A stretch of DNA of 64,000 nucleotides. Source: Pontibacter liquoris. Lineage in GTDB: Bacteria; Bacteroidota; Bacteroidia; Cytophagales; Hymenobacteraceae. The position numbers and the translations under genes are program-made. Every line of letters starts with the position of its first letter. Positions within the stretch are counted from its first letter, which is position 1. Shown in pieces: positions 16,703-26,977 of the stretch. The notes beneath the pieces are model-generated. The model searched no databases. It was not told the origin of the DNA and was given only the letters and a program-made list of their open reading frames with translations. The DNA lies in NCBI RefSeq assembly GCF_022758235.1, contig NZ_JALEBG010000001.1, forward strand, positions 1,116,001 through 1,180,000, read 5' to 3'.

Positions 16703-18178
16703 CTACTTCTCCAAAGCCGCCAATATTGTTCTGAAACTCTCCAGCCCCGCTTCCAAGTTCTCTATAATATCTTCAGCCAGTACATCCGGATCAGGTAGGT
16801 TATCAAGGTCTGCTAGTGATTTATCTTTTAGCCAGGTGATATCCAAGCTGGTTTTGTCGCGGGAAATTATTTCCTCGTAGCTGAACTTGCGCCAGCGACC
16901 TTCTGGGTTAATTTCAGGGTGGTAGGTCTCTTTGCGCTTGTGGCGGTTCTCAGGGTTATAGAGTGTAATGAAATCGTGCAGGTCTTCCAGCTTTAGCGGG
17001 TTCTTCTTTAAGGTATGGTGCACGTTGGTGCGGTAGTCGTATACCCAGATTTCCTTCGTCCACGGGACTTTGCTGCTGGGCTTGTTATCGAAGAACACTA
17101 CGTTGGCTTTTACGCCCTGTGCATAGAATATACCTGTCGGCAGGCGCAGGATCGTGTGGATATCGGTTGTTTCGAGTAGCTTCTTGCGAACCGATTCACC
17201 GGCTCCACCTTCAAACAGCACGTTGTCTGGCAATACCACCGCGGCTATACCTGTGGTTTTGAGTATGCTGCGAATGTGCTGCAGGAAGTTAAGCTGTTTG
17301 TTGCTGGTGGTAGCCCAGAAATCCTGACGGTTGTAGGTCAGGTCTTCTTTCTCCTGTTCGCCATCAGCATTGGTAAAGGTCTGGCTGCTCTTCTTGCCAA
17401 AAGGCGGGTTGGCCAGCACATAGTCGTAACGCACACCAGCGTCTGCAATCAGCGCATCGGCAGGGGAGATGAAGTTGTCGCTGTCAATGTCGCCGATGTT
17501 GTGCAGGAACAGGTTCATCAGCGCCAGGCGGCGGGTGCTAGCCACGATCTCGTTACCGAAGAACGTGTTATACTTCAGGAACTGCCGTTGCTCCCGATCC
17601 AGCTGATGGTGCTCCACCAGGTAATCGTAAGCTGCCAGGAAGAAACCACCTGTACCGCAAGCCGGATCAGCAATGGTCTTCATCGGCTGCGGGTTCACGC
17701 ACTCCACCATGGCTTTGATCAGGGCGCGCGGGGTGAAGTACTGGCCGGCACCGCTCTTGGTGTCTTCGGCGTTCTTCTCCAGCAAGCCTTCGTAAATATC
17801 GCCTTTGTCTTTCACGCCCATCATCAGCCACTGCTCGTTGTTGATCATGGCGATAATCTTGGAGAGCTTGGCCGGGTCCTGAATTTTGTTCTGGCTCTTG
17901 GTGAAGATCTGGCCCAGTATACCTTTCTCTTTGCCGAGTTCGCGCAGCATGATGGTGTAGTGCGCCTCCAGTTCAGCACCTTTCAGATCAACCAGGCTTT
18001 CCCAGTTGTATTCGACAGGTATAGGCAACTGGCGGTTGTGAGGTGGCTTGGTATACTCGTCTGCCATCTTCAGGAATAGCAGGTAGGTAAGCTGTTCTAA
18101 ATAGTCGCCGTAGCCCACACCGTCGTCGCGGAGGGTGTTACAGAAAGACCATACTTTAGAAACGATGGCGGAAGTCAT
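16703..18178 (-). CDS. hsdM: Type I restriction-modification methyltransferase subunit HsdM
   Basis: 491 residues. N-terminal helical domain 8-140. N6-adenine methyltransferase domain with SAM-binding motif DPACGTGGF (171-179) and catalytic NPPF (257-260). It would methylate the target adenines chosen by HsdS. It is the last gene of the island and is separated from hsdS by the three ABC-3C genes, with 114 bp between it and the ABC ATPase. No frameshift is visible, so the methylation half of the system appears intact although hsdR is broken. Confidence 0.95.
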   Translation of the reverse strand: MTSAIVSKVWSFCNTLRDDGVGYGDYLEQLTYLLFLKMADEYTKPPHNRQLPIPVEYNWESLVDLKGAELEAHYTIMLRELGKEKGILGQIFTKSQNKIQDPAKLSKIIAMINNEQWLMMGVKDKGDIYEGLLEKNAEDTKSGAGQYFTPRALIKAMVECVNPQPMKTIADPACGTGGFFLAAYDYLVEHHQLDREQRQFLKYNTFFGNEIVASTRRLALMNLFLHNIGDIDSDNFISPADALIADAGVRYDYVLANPPFGKKSSQTFTNADGEQEKEDLTYNRQDFWATTSNKQLNFLQHIRSILKTTGIAAVVLPDNVLFEGGAGESVRKKLLETTDIHTILRLPTGIFYAQGVKANVVFFDNKPSSKVPWTKEIWVYDYRTNVHHTLKKNPLKLEDLHDFITLYNPENRHKRKETYHPEINPEGRWRKFSYEEIISRDKTSLDITWLKDKSLADLDNLPDPDVLAEDIIENLEAGLESFRTILAALEK

Positions 18179-18292
18179 AATTTACTTAGAGTTTTATATT
18201 GTGATTCTTTAATTCGAAAATATTCAAGTTGCTATTAGTGTTAACCAATAAATAGTGGACTTAAGAATATACTTAAAAGCATAGTACTTAAT

Positions 18293-20236
18293 TCAATTTA
18301 TCCATTCCGCAGGTATTAAACCTTCATCTAATCTACTCCATCTGTATTTCGTTGCATCTACATAACTAGGAAAGTCCTTAAAGAATGCATGCTCAAGTAT
18401 AATCACTTGCAGGCCGAGATTTACTTTAACTTCTTTAAATATAAATTCAAAATACTTCCTTAGCCGGTCATTATCATTCTCTTCACCAATCTCAAGTTCT
18501 TCACTATCCTCGTCACTGTTATAGTAAGGCCTACTTAACTGATCAAAGACTAATACACTTGGCACTGGTGCATTATGCTCAGAAAAATATCTATGTAGAG
18601 CAGAAAGAACTGCTACATGAAGGCTTAAATAATTTTCATCAGACCCAATTTCTCTCATAGGAACATTCCTTTCCGCAGTTTCCACACTTACTGAAAGATC
18701 ATTGGGATTGAAATCTAGATCATTTCCTCTGTATCGTTCATCAAAAGGAAGCTCCGAAAGAATATCACTAGCAATTCTAGATATGTGTTTCCTTACTTTA
18801 AATAACTCTTCAGTAAGTGAATCATGTCCTAACTCTGATTCTAATTCATCAATTTCCTTCGATAGAAGTATTAAAGCAATCTTATCTACTCTACTATTAT
18901 GTTCACCAACCATAAAGTCCAAGTAGAAGCTAATTCTTCCAATAACAGTGGCTTGCTTTTGCTGTTCTGAAAGAAGGCGTGTACCATCTGTGCCAACCTC
19001 AGAGGTTAAGCCTCTAATAAGAATTTTAAGATTACGCTTTTCCTCACGCAACTCTTGGATCTTCCTATTCTTTTCATTTATATAAGTGTCAATTTTTGGA
19101 ACTTCACTTTCCAGATTAGAAAGCTCATTAGAAATTTGGGATAGGGAATGTTTAACATCTTCAACTATTTCAAAATCATCAGCAATAACTGAATCACATA
19201 AAGGGCATACATGCCCATTCTGAGGCTGTTCAATAATTTTTACAACTTCCAATCGTCTTCTTAACTCACCTTGTCCTTCAGAATATGAGTAAGCTAAATC
19301 CTTATACTTGGTAAGCTCTCTAATCTGGTGGTTAAGAGCTTCAATTTCATTATTTAAATTTTTTTCTTTTTCAAGATATTCAAAGATAAGTTCACTATCT
19401 GGTATTTCAACAGTAACATTAAAGCCAGATGATCTGATTTCTGATAATGTACGTACAATCTTATCTATATCACCTAAACCATCATCAGTTGCCAATCCAA
19501 CTTGTCTTGCTTCATCTATTAGTGATTTAGCTAAAGCGAAGTCTTCCTTCAGGACCTTATTACGTTTTTCAAGTGCTAATTCTACATATTTTAATTCTTG
19601 CCTTTTAGCTTTTAATTCAGATTTTTTCCGAACAATTTCTTGATTTATTACTCCTAAGAAATATGGCAATGCATCAGTAATCCCAACACGTTTTCTAGCA
19701 TCATCCATTCCTCTAAAAAGGTTGACTTTACTAATAATGCTATGATCATCTTGTAATAAAAAGGGCATACAGTGCCTAAAAGAAACCCTTTTTGAGTCAA
19801 TTTTCTTAGTGTTTATTTCATCGTTTTTTATATCTTCAATTCCAAGTTGTGCCTCAAACTTTAAAATACTGGAATCGACATTCATGTTTGGAGTGAATTC
19901 AGATGCCGACTCAGGAATTCTAACATCAGAACCTGATAAATAATAAATGTCACCAGACTGCTTTGCATTATTTTTGGGCATCCTTCTGCATACAAGAACT
20001 TGCATGTTCTCTTTTTGCCAAAGAATTCCAACCCAGGAAGTATTGTCCCTGACCATAGCTGGAATGCTGCATTTTGAACTTCCAGCACAATAATCAATAA
20101 TATCTACTATTGAAGATTTTCCTGAATGTGATCTACCAGTAATAATATTTACAGCATTTAAATCAAATTCAAGCTCTTTCTTTAAATCTCCTGTTTTACT
20201 GAATAAGATTATTTTTCTAATGTTCCACCGGTTCAT
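18293..20236 (-). CDS. ABC-3C system ATPase (DUF3732, SMC/Rad50-like)
   Basis: 647 residues from ATG 20236 (MNRWNIRKII), 11 bp after the middle-component stop. Walker A is GRSHSGKS (34-41). Long coiled-coil arms (about 200-330 and 355-480) flank a CPLC zinc-hook motif at 344-347. A C-terminal VLVFDQLSRPYY stretch is the Walker B form typical of DUF3732, followed by VIILEHAFF. In ABC-three-component systems this ATPase is thought to sense invasion, perhaps by binding DNA, and to trigger the effector through the middle component. The gene is AT-rich compared with the hsd genes around it, suggesting separate acquisition. Confidence 0.88.
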   Translation of the reverse strand: MNRWNIRKIILFSKTGDLKKELEFDLNAVNIITGRSHSGKSSIVDIIDYCAGSSKCSIPAMVRDNTSWVGILWQKENMQVLVCRRMPKNNAKQSGDIYYLSGSDVRIPESASEFTPNMNVDSSILKFEAQLGIEDIKNDEINTKKIDSKRVSFRHCMPFLLQDDHSIISKVNLFRGMDDARKRVGITDALPYFLGVINQEIVRKKSELKAKRQELKYVELALEKRNKVLKEDFALAKSLIDEARQVGLATDDGLGDIDKIVRTLSEIRSSGFNVTVEIPDSELIFEYLEKEKNLNNEIEALNHQIRELTKYKDLAYSYSEGQGELRRRLEVVKIIEQPQNGHVCPLCDSVIADDFEIVEDVKHSLSQISNELSNLESEVPKIDTYINEKNRKIQELREEKRNLKILIRGLTSEVGTDGTRLLSEQQKQATVIGRISFYLDFMVGEHNSRVDKIALILLSKEIDELESELGHDSLTEELFKVRKHISRIASDILSELPFDERYRGNDLDFNPNDLSVSVETAERNVPMREIGSDENYLSLHVAVLSALHRYFSEHNAPVPSVLVFDQLSRPYYNSDEDSEELEIGEENDNDRLRKYFEFIFKEVKVNLGLQVIILEHAFFKDFPSYVDATKYRWSRLDEGLIPAEWIN

Positions 20237-20247
20237 AAAATCCCTGA

Positions 20248-20727
20248 TTAAAAAGTTATACCAAGTGCAAAAAATACAGCTTCTGGAGAATCTAAATTTC
20301 CAATCCAACTTCCAAATCTCTGTGCTATGGTTGTGTAATTTTGAATACCTAGTTGCTTAGCTTTAGAATCACTTATTTCTCCATTTGGGAGAAATTTACC
20401 ATCCTCAGTAATTGTAATTAATTGATTGTTTAATCCGAAACGAATAGCAGACTTTGTAATCGCTGTAGTGTTGGTAATTCTATCACCAATACCTATTCGG
20501 ATTATCGGATTTGCAACAATCCAATTTAGAAAAGTTGTTTTCTTATTCGTTTGAACCATCGTTGACATTATATCTTGAGATAACAAAATGGGGACAGGTA
20601 AAAACATAAGAGGAAAATCTATGCCCTTCTCTTTAGCTTCATGGTGCCCCTTCAAAAAGTAGTGAAGAACAACAGCGCAAAATATAGGGTTAGTTGCTGC
20701 GAATATATCATCTAAAGTCTTTTTCAT
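20248..20727 (-). CDS. ABC-three-component system middle component
   Basis: 159 residues from ATG 20727 (MKKTLDDIFAATNP), 4 bp after the effector stop; longer in-frame starts overlap the effector gene. The N-terminus NPIFCAVVLHYFLKGHHEAK and the LMFLPVPILL and NPIIRIG segments fit the small 'three component ABC system middle component' proteins. These occur between an effector and a DUF3732 ATPase and are predicted to bridge them. No catalytic motif. Identification rests on size, this signature and gene order. Confidence 0.8.
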   Translation of the reverse strand: MKKTLDDIFAATNPIFCAVVLHYFLKGHHEAKEKGIDFPLMFLPVPILLSQDIMSTMVQTNKKTTFLNWIVANPIIRIGIGDRITNTTAITKSAIRFGLNNQLITITEDGKFLPNGEISDSKAKQLGIQNYTTIAQRFGSWIGNLDSPEAVFFALGITF

Positions 20728-20731
20728 GCTG

Positions 20732-21931
20732 CTAACTAATAGAATCATAACTAGGGTGCCAACCAACCTCACCCTTATCTGCCAACTCTTGGTAACTTCC
20801 ACGGACCAAGTATGCACTATTCCATCTTTCTACTATCGGTGGAATGGATGTTGGGGCTTTCTTATGAGACCAATCAAGGAGTTCTAAACCTTTTTCGCAT
20901 TTTTTGTCATTTGAAAGATCCTCGCAATCTTCCTTCATAACATCAAATTCATCTTTCCACTCTTGAATAAGGCTTCTGTCAAAGGCTGCAAGCTTGGGTG
21001 CTAAACTAATGTTGTTCAATAGCCATGCACTTCGTTGTTTCATTGCCTTCCACCTAGCTTTAGTGGCTCGAACAACCCTTGCTTTTCCGCCACTAACAAG
21101 TGTAATCTGTTTTTCCATTAAACTGCCAGAATACATATTTAAATCATCTGGTTCCTTTTCACCATAATCATCAGAAAGAAAGTCATCCTTGCATTCTTGA
21201 ACTATTTCAACTATTTTATCTTTCACTTCGGTGCAGGAAATCCTTTCTTCTGATTTATCATATAGTGACCTAACAACACGTAATCCCCACCATTCAAGAA
21301 TTTTTTCTGATACTAAACTCCTATATTTTTGTGGAAGTAGCAGTAGATTTAATTCAACCTCACTTTTAATATTAGTAATGTTTACTGCTTGTGAGAGGAC
21401 CATGACTTTTCCAATAAGCAGGTGCCTTTGGTTACTTTCTAAGGTGAGAAATGCCTGACAACCTTTGTACTTCACTTCATGAGGTAACTTCTTTCGATTA
21501 TTCTTTCTAGCAAACTCTCTTTCTTCTAGTACTCTCTTTGCTTCAGTTTCCAAAGCATCTGCTAATTCCTCAAGAGAATCAACCGGACAAAGGCTATTCT
21601 CAACTAATTTCAGTTTATCATTCTCTCCAACAGTCGCTGAGGTAACATACATCAGCCTTGTAATTTCACTATCTTTTGAGTATTTGCACCAAATGTCTAT
21701 TGTTTTCCAAAGACCATCATTTTTTACAGTTAATGGTGGAGGGGACCCAAGACTATGTTTTAATTGTAATAGAGATTTATTATTTTGATCTGCTAACTCA
21801 ATATCATCTTGAGTCTCAATGCTTACATAAGAATTATCTGGAGCCTGCAATAGTTGAAGGAGTGCGAAATAACCTTGATATAAATATCCTAGTAAACTTG
21901 AGCTTGCAGAATGCTTATTTGGATTAGACAT
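20732..21931 (-). CDS. ABC-3C effector: predicted dsDNA nuclease with C-terminal ABC-3C domain
   Basis: 399 residues. The N-terminal domain (about 12-130) has GYLYQGYFALLQLL, then DDIEL (42-46) and LLQLKHS (54-60). This is the acidic plus QxK arrangement of PD-(D/E)xK nucleases of the DUF4297/Cap4-like group. The C-terminal ~80 residues (IPPIVERWNSAYLVRGSYQ, then VGWHPSYDS) match the C-terminal domain characteristic of ABC-3C effectors. Predicted role: degrade DNA once activated, giving anti-phage or suicide defence. It is the first gene of the three-gene insert, 17 bp after hsdS. Confidence 0.82.
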   Translation of the reverse strand: MSNPNKHSASSSLLGYLYQGYFALLQLLQAPDNSYVSIETQDDIELADQNNKSLLQLKHSLGSPPPLTVKNDGLWKTIDIWCKYSKDSEITRLMYVTSATVGENDKLKLVENSLCPVDSLEELADALETEAKRVLEEREFARKNNRKKLPHEVKYKGCQAFLTLESNQRHLLIGKVMVLSQAVNITNIKSEVELNLLLLPQKYRSLVSEKILEWWGLRVVRSLYDKSEERISCTEVKDKIVEIVQECKDDFLSDDYGEKEPDDLNMYSGSLMEKQITLVSGGKARVVRATKARWKAMKQRSAWLLNNISLAPKLAAFDRSLIQEWKDEFDVMKEDCEDLSNDKKCEKGLELLDWSHKKAPTSIPPIVERWNSAYLVRGSYQELADKGEVGWHPSYDSIS

Positions 21932-21948
21932 ATATTAAGAATTATTTT

Positions 21949-23187
21949 TTACAATTTCCCCTCAAACGCCTTCTTTAAAATACTCTGCCGCAAGGTCTCT
22001 GCCTGCTGTATACCTTTTGTTATCGTCTCTTCTACTTTATCGCAAACACTCAAGCGGCTTTCTATTTCTTGAACAAGATGGTGTTGTTCTACAAGTGGTA
22101 TAAGTTGAATTGGGATGCTTTTTACACGCTCTTTATTTAGGGCTTTTTGATTGTTTCCAGAGCCAACTCGTCTATTGTCTTCATACTTCCATACTAAGAA
22201 GTAGTAAAGCAATTTAGATAGATATTTATCCTGATCTACTCTAATAGCAGCTGTGTTTTGGTTGTGAGTTGCCTCAACTTTAAGTATAGCTGCTTGACCT
22301 CTCGTTTTTCCTTCACCAATCATAGCAATTATCACTGTGCCTGGTGGGTGGAGCTTACATGAAGATTTAGTTAATCCTTCTTCAGTAATTTTTTGTTTTG
22401 TTTCGTTGATGTTGCAGAATGCGACCTCGCCACTACTTACCCAGTTGATGTTTCCATTCCAGTAACTATCTATCTTTCTACTAGGTGTAGAGCCAACAAA
22501 AACCTCGAAAATTTCACCTATAGATGAATTTGACCACCCCTCAGGCAACTCACCATCTTTAACCACAGAATTAGTAAATCTCCCCTCAAAAGCCCACTTC
22601 AAAACAGCTTGGCGGTATACCTTGAGTTGCTTCAGGGCAATTTCTAATTGCTCTTTGCCTTTTTCTAATTCGCTAAACAATTCTTCTATTCTAGCAACTA
22701 TCTCCTGCTGTTCGGAAAGGGGAGGTATGAAAATTTCTAATTGTTTAAGATTAGCTGCTTTTATACCTTTTACAGTAGTTCCAGTTGCTTTTGAGTTTAA
22801 TGCCTTCTGGAATTGAGGACTCATCAGGTTGTAGTGCAAGAAGGAGCTATTCAAGAAATCATAGGCTTGAAAAGTTATCATTCTTTGAGCCAAGGCAATT
22901 CGGGCTGAAGTATTTAGTCTTGCAACATTCCCTAATGGCGCTTCAGTGGTAAAAAGTACATCTCCTTCATTTGGTATACCTCTTGTCATCCAACTTTCAT
23001 AAGCTTCTTCAGCTATAAATTCGCGGGGCTCTTCGTTGATATAGCCCATTTTTACATTTTTAGCTGTGATTAGTGGAATGCCGGAAATTGTTTTCTTCGG
23101 TGTTCTACCTCTGTAGTCAATAAATTTTGCTGCATCTCCTAACTTCTTCACTTCCCAATGTGCAGGAAGTATACTTTTATCAATCAT
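21949..23187 (-). CDS. hsdS: Type I restriction-modification specificity subunit HsdS
   Basis: 412 residues with two target-recognition domains (about 8-165 and 215-385). Each is followed by a conserved helical spacer: IPPLSEQQEIVARIEELFSE and LIPLVEQHHLVQEIESRLSV. N-terminus LPAHWEVKKLGD and internal LPEGWSNSSIGE mark the start of each half. It dictates the bipartite DNA target of HsdM and HsdR. It starts 1 bp after the hsdR stop and appears complete. Confidence 0.94.
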   Translation of the reverse strand: MIDKSILPAHWEVKKLGDAAKFIDYRGRTPKKTISGIPLITAKNVKMGYINEEPREFIAEEAYESWMTRGIPNEGDVLFTTEAPLGNVARLNTSARIALAQRMITFQAYDFLNSSFLHYNLMSPQFQKALNSKATGTTVKGIKAANLKQLEIFIPPLSEQQEIVARIEELFSELEKGKEQLEIALKQLKVYRQAVLKWAFEGRFTNSVVKDGELPEGWSNSSIGEIFEVFVGSTPSRKIDSYWNGNINWVSSGEVAFCNINETKQKITEEGLTKSSCKLHPPGTVIIAMIGEGKTRGQAAILKVEATHNQNTAAIRVDQDKYLSKLLYYFLVWKYEDNRRVGSGNNQKALNKERVKSIPIQLIPLVEQHHLVQEIESRLSVCDKVEETITKGIQQAETLRQSILKKAFEGKL

Positions 23188-23188
23188 G

Positions 23189-25969
23189 CTACGCTGCTAA
23201 CTCCTCGTTTAATTCATTCATAATTTCGTCTGTTTTCTCTTCAAACAGATTCCACATTTTACCCAAACCGCCGTGTGCGTTAAAAGGACTTAGGTCAAAG
23301 TCATCGCGCTCAATCCGGAAGCTGTTGGCTACATAATCCTTGATCATGCGGAGCCACTGCATTTGCTCTTCGCTGAACTTCAAAGCGCCTGCCTGCTTCC
23401 GGAACACCCAATCCTGAAAATTGCGGTCCACGGTTTTATCGTAAGCCGTCAGCTTCTCGTCCAGACCGCTAACCCACCGTATCAGCGCCACTAAGGCCAT
23501 CATTTCGTTTTTAGGCTTGCCTTCTACTTTCTCCAGATGTTCGTAAGCCCGCCAGATGTTGAGCGGGGCCATGGCAGGTTTGTCGGCTTTCAGCACCTCC
23601 ACCAGTTCCTTCATCATTTTGTAAGTGAGCTCGCGCCGCTGGTAAGGCTGTCCGTAAAAAAGCTGCAAAGCTACGATTTCGGTTTTATGTGCTTCTATCC
23701 AGCTTCTGAAATCGCTTACCAGATTTTCTGCCTCTGCCTTGTTGTCCTTCACCCAGCCGATGTTCACCAGTTCGTCCGGATTGATGTGGTCGATGATCTG
23801 GTCATACTTCCGGCGGATATCTACCACAAAATCGCGTAGCTCGTAGTCATTGAAAACAGCTACCGCTTGCTCCACCAGTTGCTGGTGCTGCTCCTGTATT
23901 TTAGTTTCAATGGTGTCGGGTGCAGCACCCGGGTTCTGGGCTTTTACTTCCTGTGTTATACCTGCTATCGTATCCGGGTCGTGCGCGTGCAGCAACTGCT
24001 TCACCACCTGGTTCAAGGTATAGCCATTGGCTTTTTCGGCAAAAGCCATTTTCTCTTTTTCGTTTATCTGCTTGTCGAGCCTGATCAGGCGGTTGGCCAG
24101 TGTGGTCAGCATGGCCTCGTCGGTATTACCCATGGCTATACTTTCCAGCACCTGCTTCAGCGAGAGCCCTGGCTTCTTCTCCAGCGGTCGGCTATCGGTC
24201 TTGCGGCTTTTCTCCACGCCAATGGCATCGATGATCACAAAATGGTCTTTGGTAAATTTAGCCGATGGCGTACCCGACGCCCGCAGGTCCTCCAGGCTCA
24301 GGGTGCGCGTGCCACGGCCTTTCATCTGCTCGTAATAGCTGCGGCTCTTCACGTCGCGCATAAAAAGCAACACCTCCAACGGTTTGATGTCGGTGCCGGT
24401 CGCAATCATGTCCACGGTCACGGCCACACGCGGGTAGTAGCTGTTGCGGAACTGTGTAAGCGTGCCTTTCGGGTCTTCGGTGCGGTAGGTGATCTTTTTG
24501 CAGAACTTGTTCTCCTCGGCAAATTCCTCGCGCACAATGTTGATGATGTCGTCAGCATGGCTGTCGCTCTTGGCGAAGATCAGCATTTTAGGCACCTCAA
24601 AATTGCCATCCTTGTCGTAGCGGTCCGGGAACATGGCCGGCAGGTTTTCCTTCACCGCTTTGGTGATCAGCCGGATCTGGTTCACGTTCACCACCTTGTC
24701 GTCGAGCTGCTTGTTGTTATACTCTACCTCTTCGTCCAGCTGGTTCCAGAACTCTTTTCTGGTAATTTATTCGCGTGAGCTGACATACTCACCCAATTCT
24801 ATTTTCGCGCCCTGCTGCGTTACCTTGGTCACGATCTCAAACACATTGTAAGGCACCAGCACGCCATCCTCCACGGCTTTCTGGTAGCCATAGTCGCAGA
24901 CAAGGTTTTGGTTGAAGTAACCAAAGGTGCGGTTATCCGGTGTGGCCGTCAGACCGATCTGGAAAGCGTCGAAATAATCGAGCACCTGCTTCCAGAGGTT
25001 GTAAATGCTGCGGTGGCATTCGTCAATCACCACGAAGTCGAAAAATTCCATCGGAATTTTCTCATTGTAAACCACGGGCAGTGGCTCTTTGGGCTGCCAC
25101 TTGTTGCCTTCATTAGGGTTCTCCTCTTCGTCCTTCTCGTCGAGCGGTGTACCCTTTAGAATAGAGTAAAGGCGTTGGATGGTGCTGATGTATACCTGAC
25201 TGTCGTCCGGTACAAAGGAGCTGCTGAGCCGGGTGAGTCCGTAGAGCTCCGGGAAAAGCCGGTTATCGTCCTGCGGTAGAAATTTTCGAAATTCCTGTTC
25301 TGCCTGTTCTCCTAAGTTTTTGGTATCGACCAGAAACAGTACACGTTTGGCTTTAGCAAACTTGAGCAGACGGTAAATAAAGGTGATGGCCGTGAAGGTC
25401 TTGCCTGAACCCGTTGCCATCTGGATAAGCGCCTTTGGCCGGTTCTCCCGGAAAGACTGCTCCAGATTTGTAATCGCCTCTACCTGACAATCACGAAGGC
25501 CATCAGTTGCCAGCTCAGTTATGTCAGCAAAGCGTGCCCGTAAGGTCTTCTCTTCTTTTACCCATTTCTGAAAAGTCTCTGGTCTGTGGAAAGTGAAAAC
25601 GGAGCGGGAGCGGGGCTTGGGGTCGCGGTAATCGGTGAAGCGGGTCACTAAGCCTGTGCTCTCATACACAAAGGGCAGCGGACCATTGTTGATGTGCTTG
25701 AGCTTAGCTTTGGCGTAATCCGAAGACTGCTCTTCATGTATTGTTAGTTTTACGCCATCTTCCTCACGTTTCGCCTCAATAATGCCCACAGGCTTTTTGT
25801 CCACAAACAACACATAATCGGCAGGACCCACATCCGTCTGCCATTCTCGGATAGCTACCCCCAAGGCGGCGCTCAGGTTAAATGTTTTCTTATCCTGAAT
25901 TACCCAACCAGATGCTGTTAATAGCTCATCAATGTGGTCGCGGGCAATCTGTTCGGGCGTTTGGTTCAT
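23189..25969 (-). pseudogene. hsdR: Type I restriction endonuclease subunit HsdR interrupted by an in-frame stop
   Basis: Together the two parts give about 926 codons, normal for HsdR. Start ATG 25969 (MNQTPEQIARDH). Nuclease motif about 50-68 (ADYVLF...IIEAK), helicase Walker A ATGSGKT (185-191), DECHRS box. A TAA at 24769-24767 follows GEYVSSRE, and the same frame continues at once with ITRKEFWNQLDEEVEYNN and on to the normal end. A one-base change (for example AAA to TAA) explains it. The downstream half, from about GTG 24694, holds helicase domain 2 and the C-terminal HsdM/S-binding region. Restriction is probably lost unless the stop is read through or is a sequencing error. Confidence 0.88.
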
Positions 25970-26012
25970 AGCGGGAGCGGCAATCAAAAGAACACGACTA
26001 TATTCATTCCCT

Positions 26013-26046
26013 TAAATATAAGCTCTTTTCTTGAATTATTAACAAA
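26013..26046 (-). promoter_or_regulatory. Candidate promoter of the hsdR-hsdS-ABC3C-hsdM operon
   Basis: On the minus strand TTTG (26046-26043) is followed after 22 nt by TATATTTA (26020-26013), close to the Bacteroidota -33 TTG / -7 TAnnTTTG pattern. It lies 44 bp upstream of the hsdR ATG. Confidence 0.45.
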
Positions 26047-26835
26047 CGAAAAGGCAGATGTTCAAATCCGAAAAAAAAACACTTTCCGTACGACTATTAC
26101 TTTCGACCGGAGGCTTGTGCCCTAGGGGTAGGGGGAGGCACAGCAAAAGTTAAAGCTGTACTTACAGATTTATTAAGTGGTGAAGGGACACTTGTAATCG
26201 TTTTGCGACTATAGGAAGGTTGCGGCAGTAGCCCTGCTGTACTTCCTTCTAAGCACATGAATACCTGCTGATTATATATTCTAGTGGCATGAGGTAGTAC
26301 CTTTATATGCATGAGCACTTTCAAAATGCTCCTGTCCACCTGCTTTAGCTACAAGCGTGCGAGATTCACCAACCAACTTATTCTTGCCCTGTAAAAGAAT
26401 TGTCCCGCCTTTTATAATGTCCGCCTGCAGCCCACTCCGGGAAGCCGTGGTACACCTCCTGTCAGCCTAAACCAGCACAAGCGGGAGCACACTTGTTGGG
26501 CAGATCCCGCCCGGGGCAACCCGTTTTGCGCTCCAGGAGAATGGGCTTTCCGCTTTACTGAAGGATTCCCTGCAGCACCTTTTAGCAACGAGCAGGGGAG
26601 GAACTAGGCAACGGGCGATCATCGGATCAACACGCCGTACTTCTATGTTTTCGCAAGCCCTAGCCGCTCCCTGATTCCTTGGCGTTACTCAACTTAATGC
26701 AGCTTGAAGGGTACGAGCCTAGAGACACTTCCCTTAATGCCCATTTTACCTGAATTAGCAAACACCAGGGGTGGCGGCTGCAGGCATTTGACCCTGGTTG
26801 GCTTCAAAAGATCAGAATTTCACAGAGCCCATAAA
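26047..26835. other. Intergenic region without a recognisable gene
   Basis: About 800 bp of mixed composition between the defence island and the PAS kinase. Short open frames such as 26097-26339 on the minus strand show no family features. No tRNA, hairpin with T-run or repeat family was recognised. It may be decayed sequence at the island border. Confidence 0.4.
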
Positions 26836-26862
26836 TTTGTATTTTGTTAAAAAATACATTTG
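26836..26862 (+). promoter_or_regulatory. Candidate promoter of the PAS kinase operon
   Basis: TACATTTG at 26855-26862 matches the -7 consensus TAnnTTTG. TTTG at 26836-26839 could serve as the upstream box but the spacing (15 nt) is short. The leader would be about 110 nt. Confidence 0.35.
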
Positions 26863-26977
26863 TCACACTTTTTTTAAACTTGTTTTCACAACTTTATACC
26901 CTTGTTCACGGGAAAACAATCCCGTTTTGATGAATTAACACAGTATCAGCATACAGCCCGACATACTCTGAAAACAG

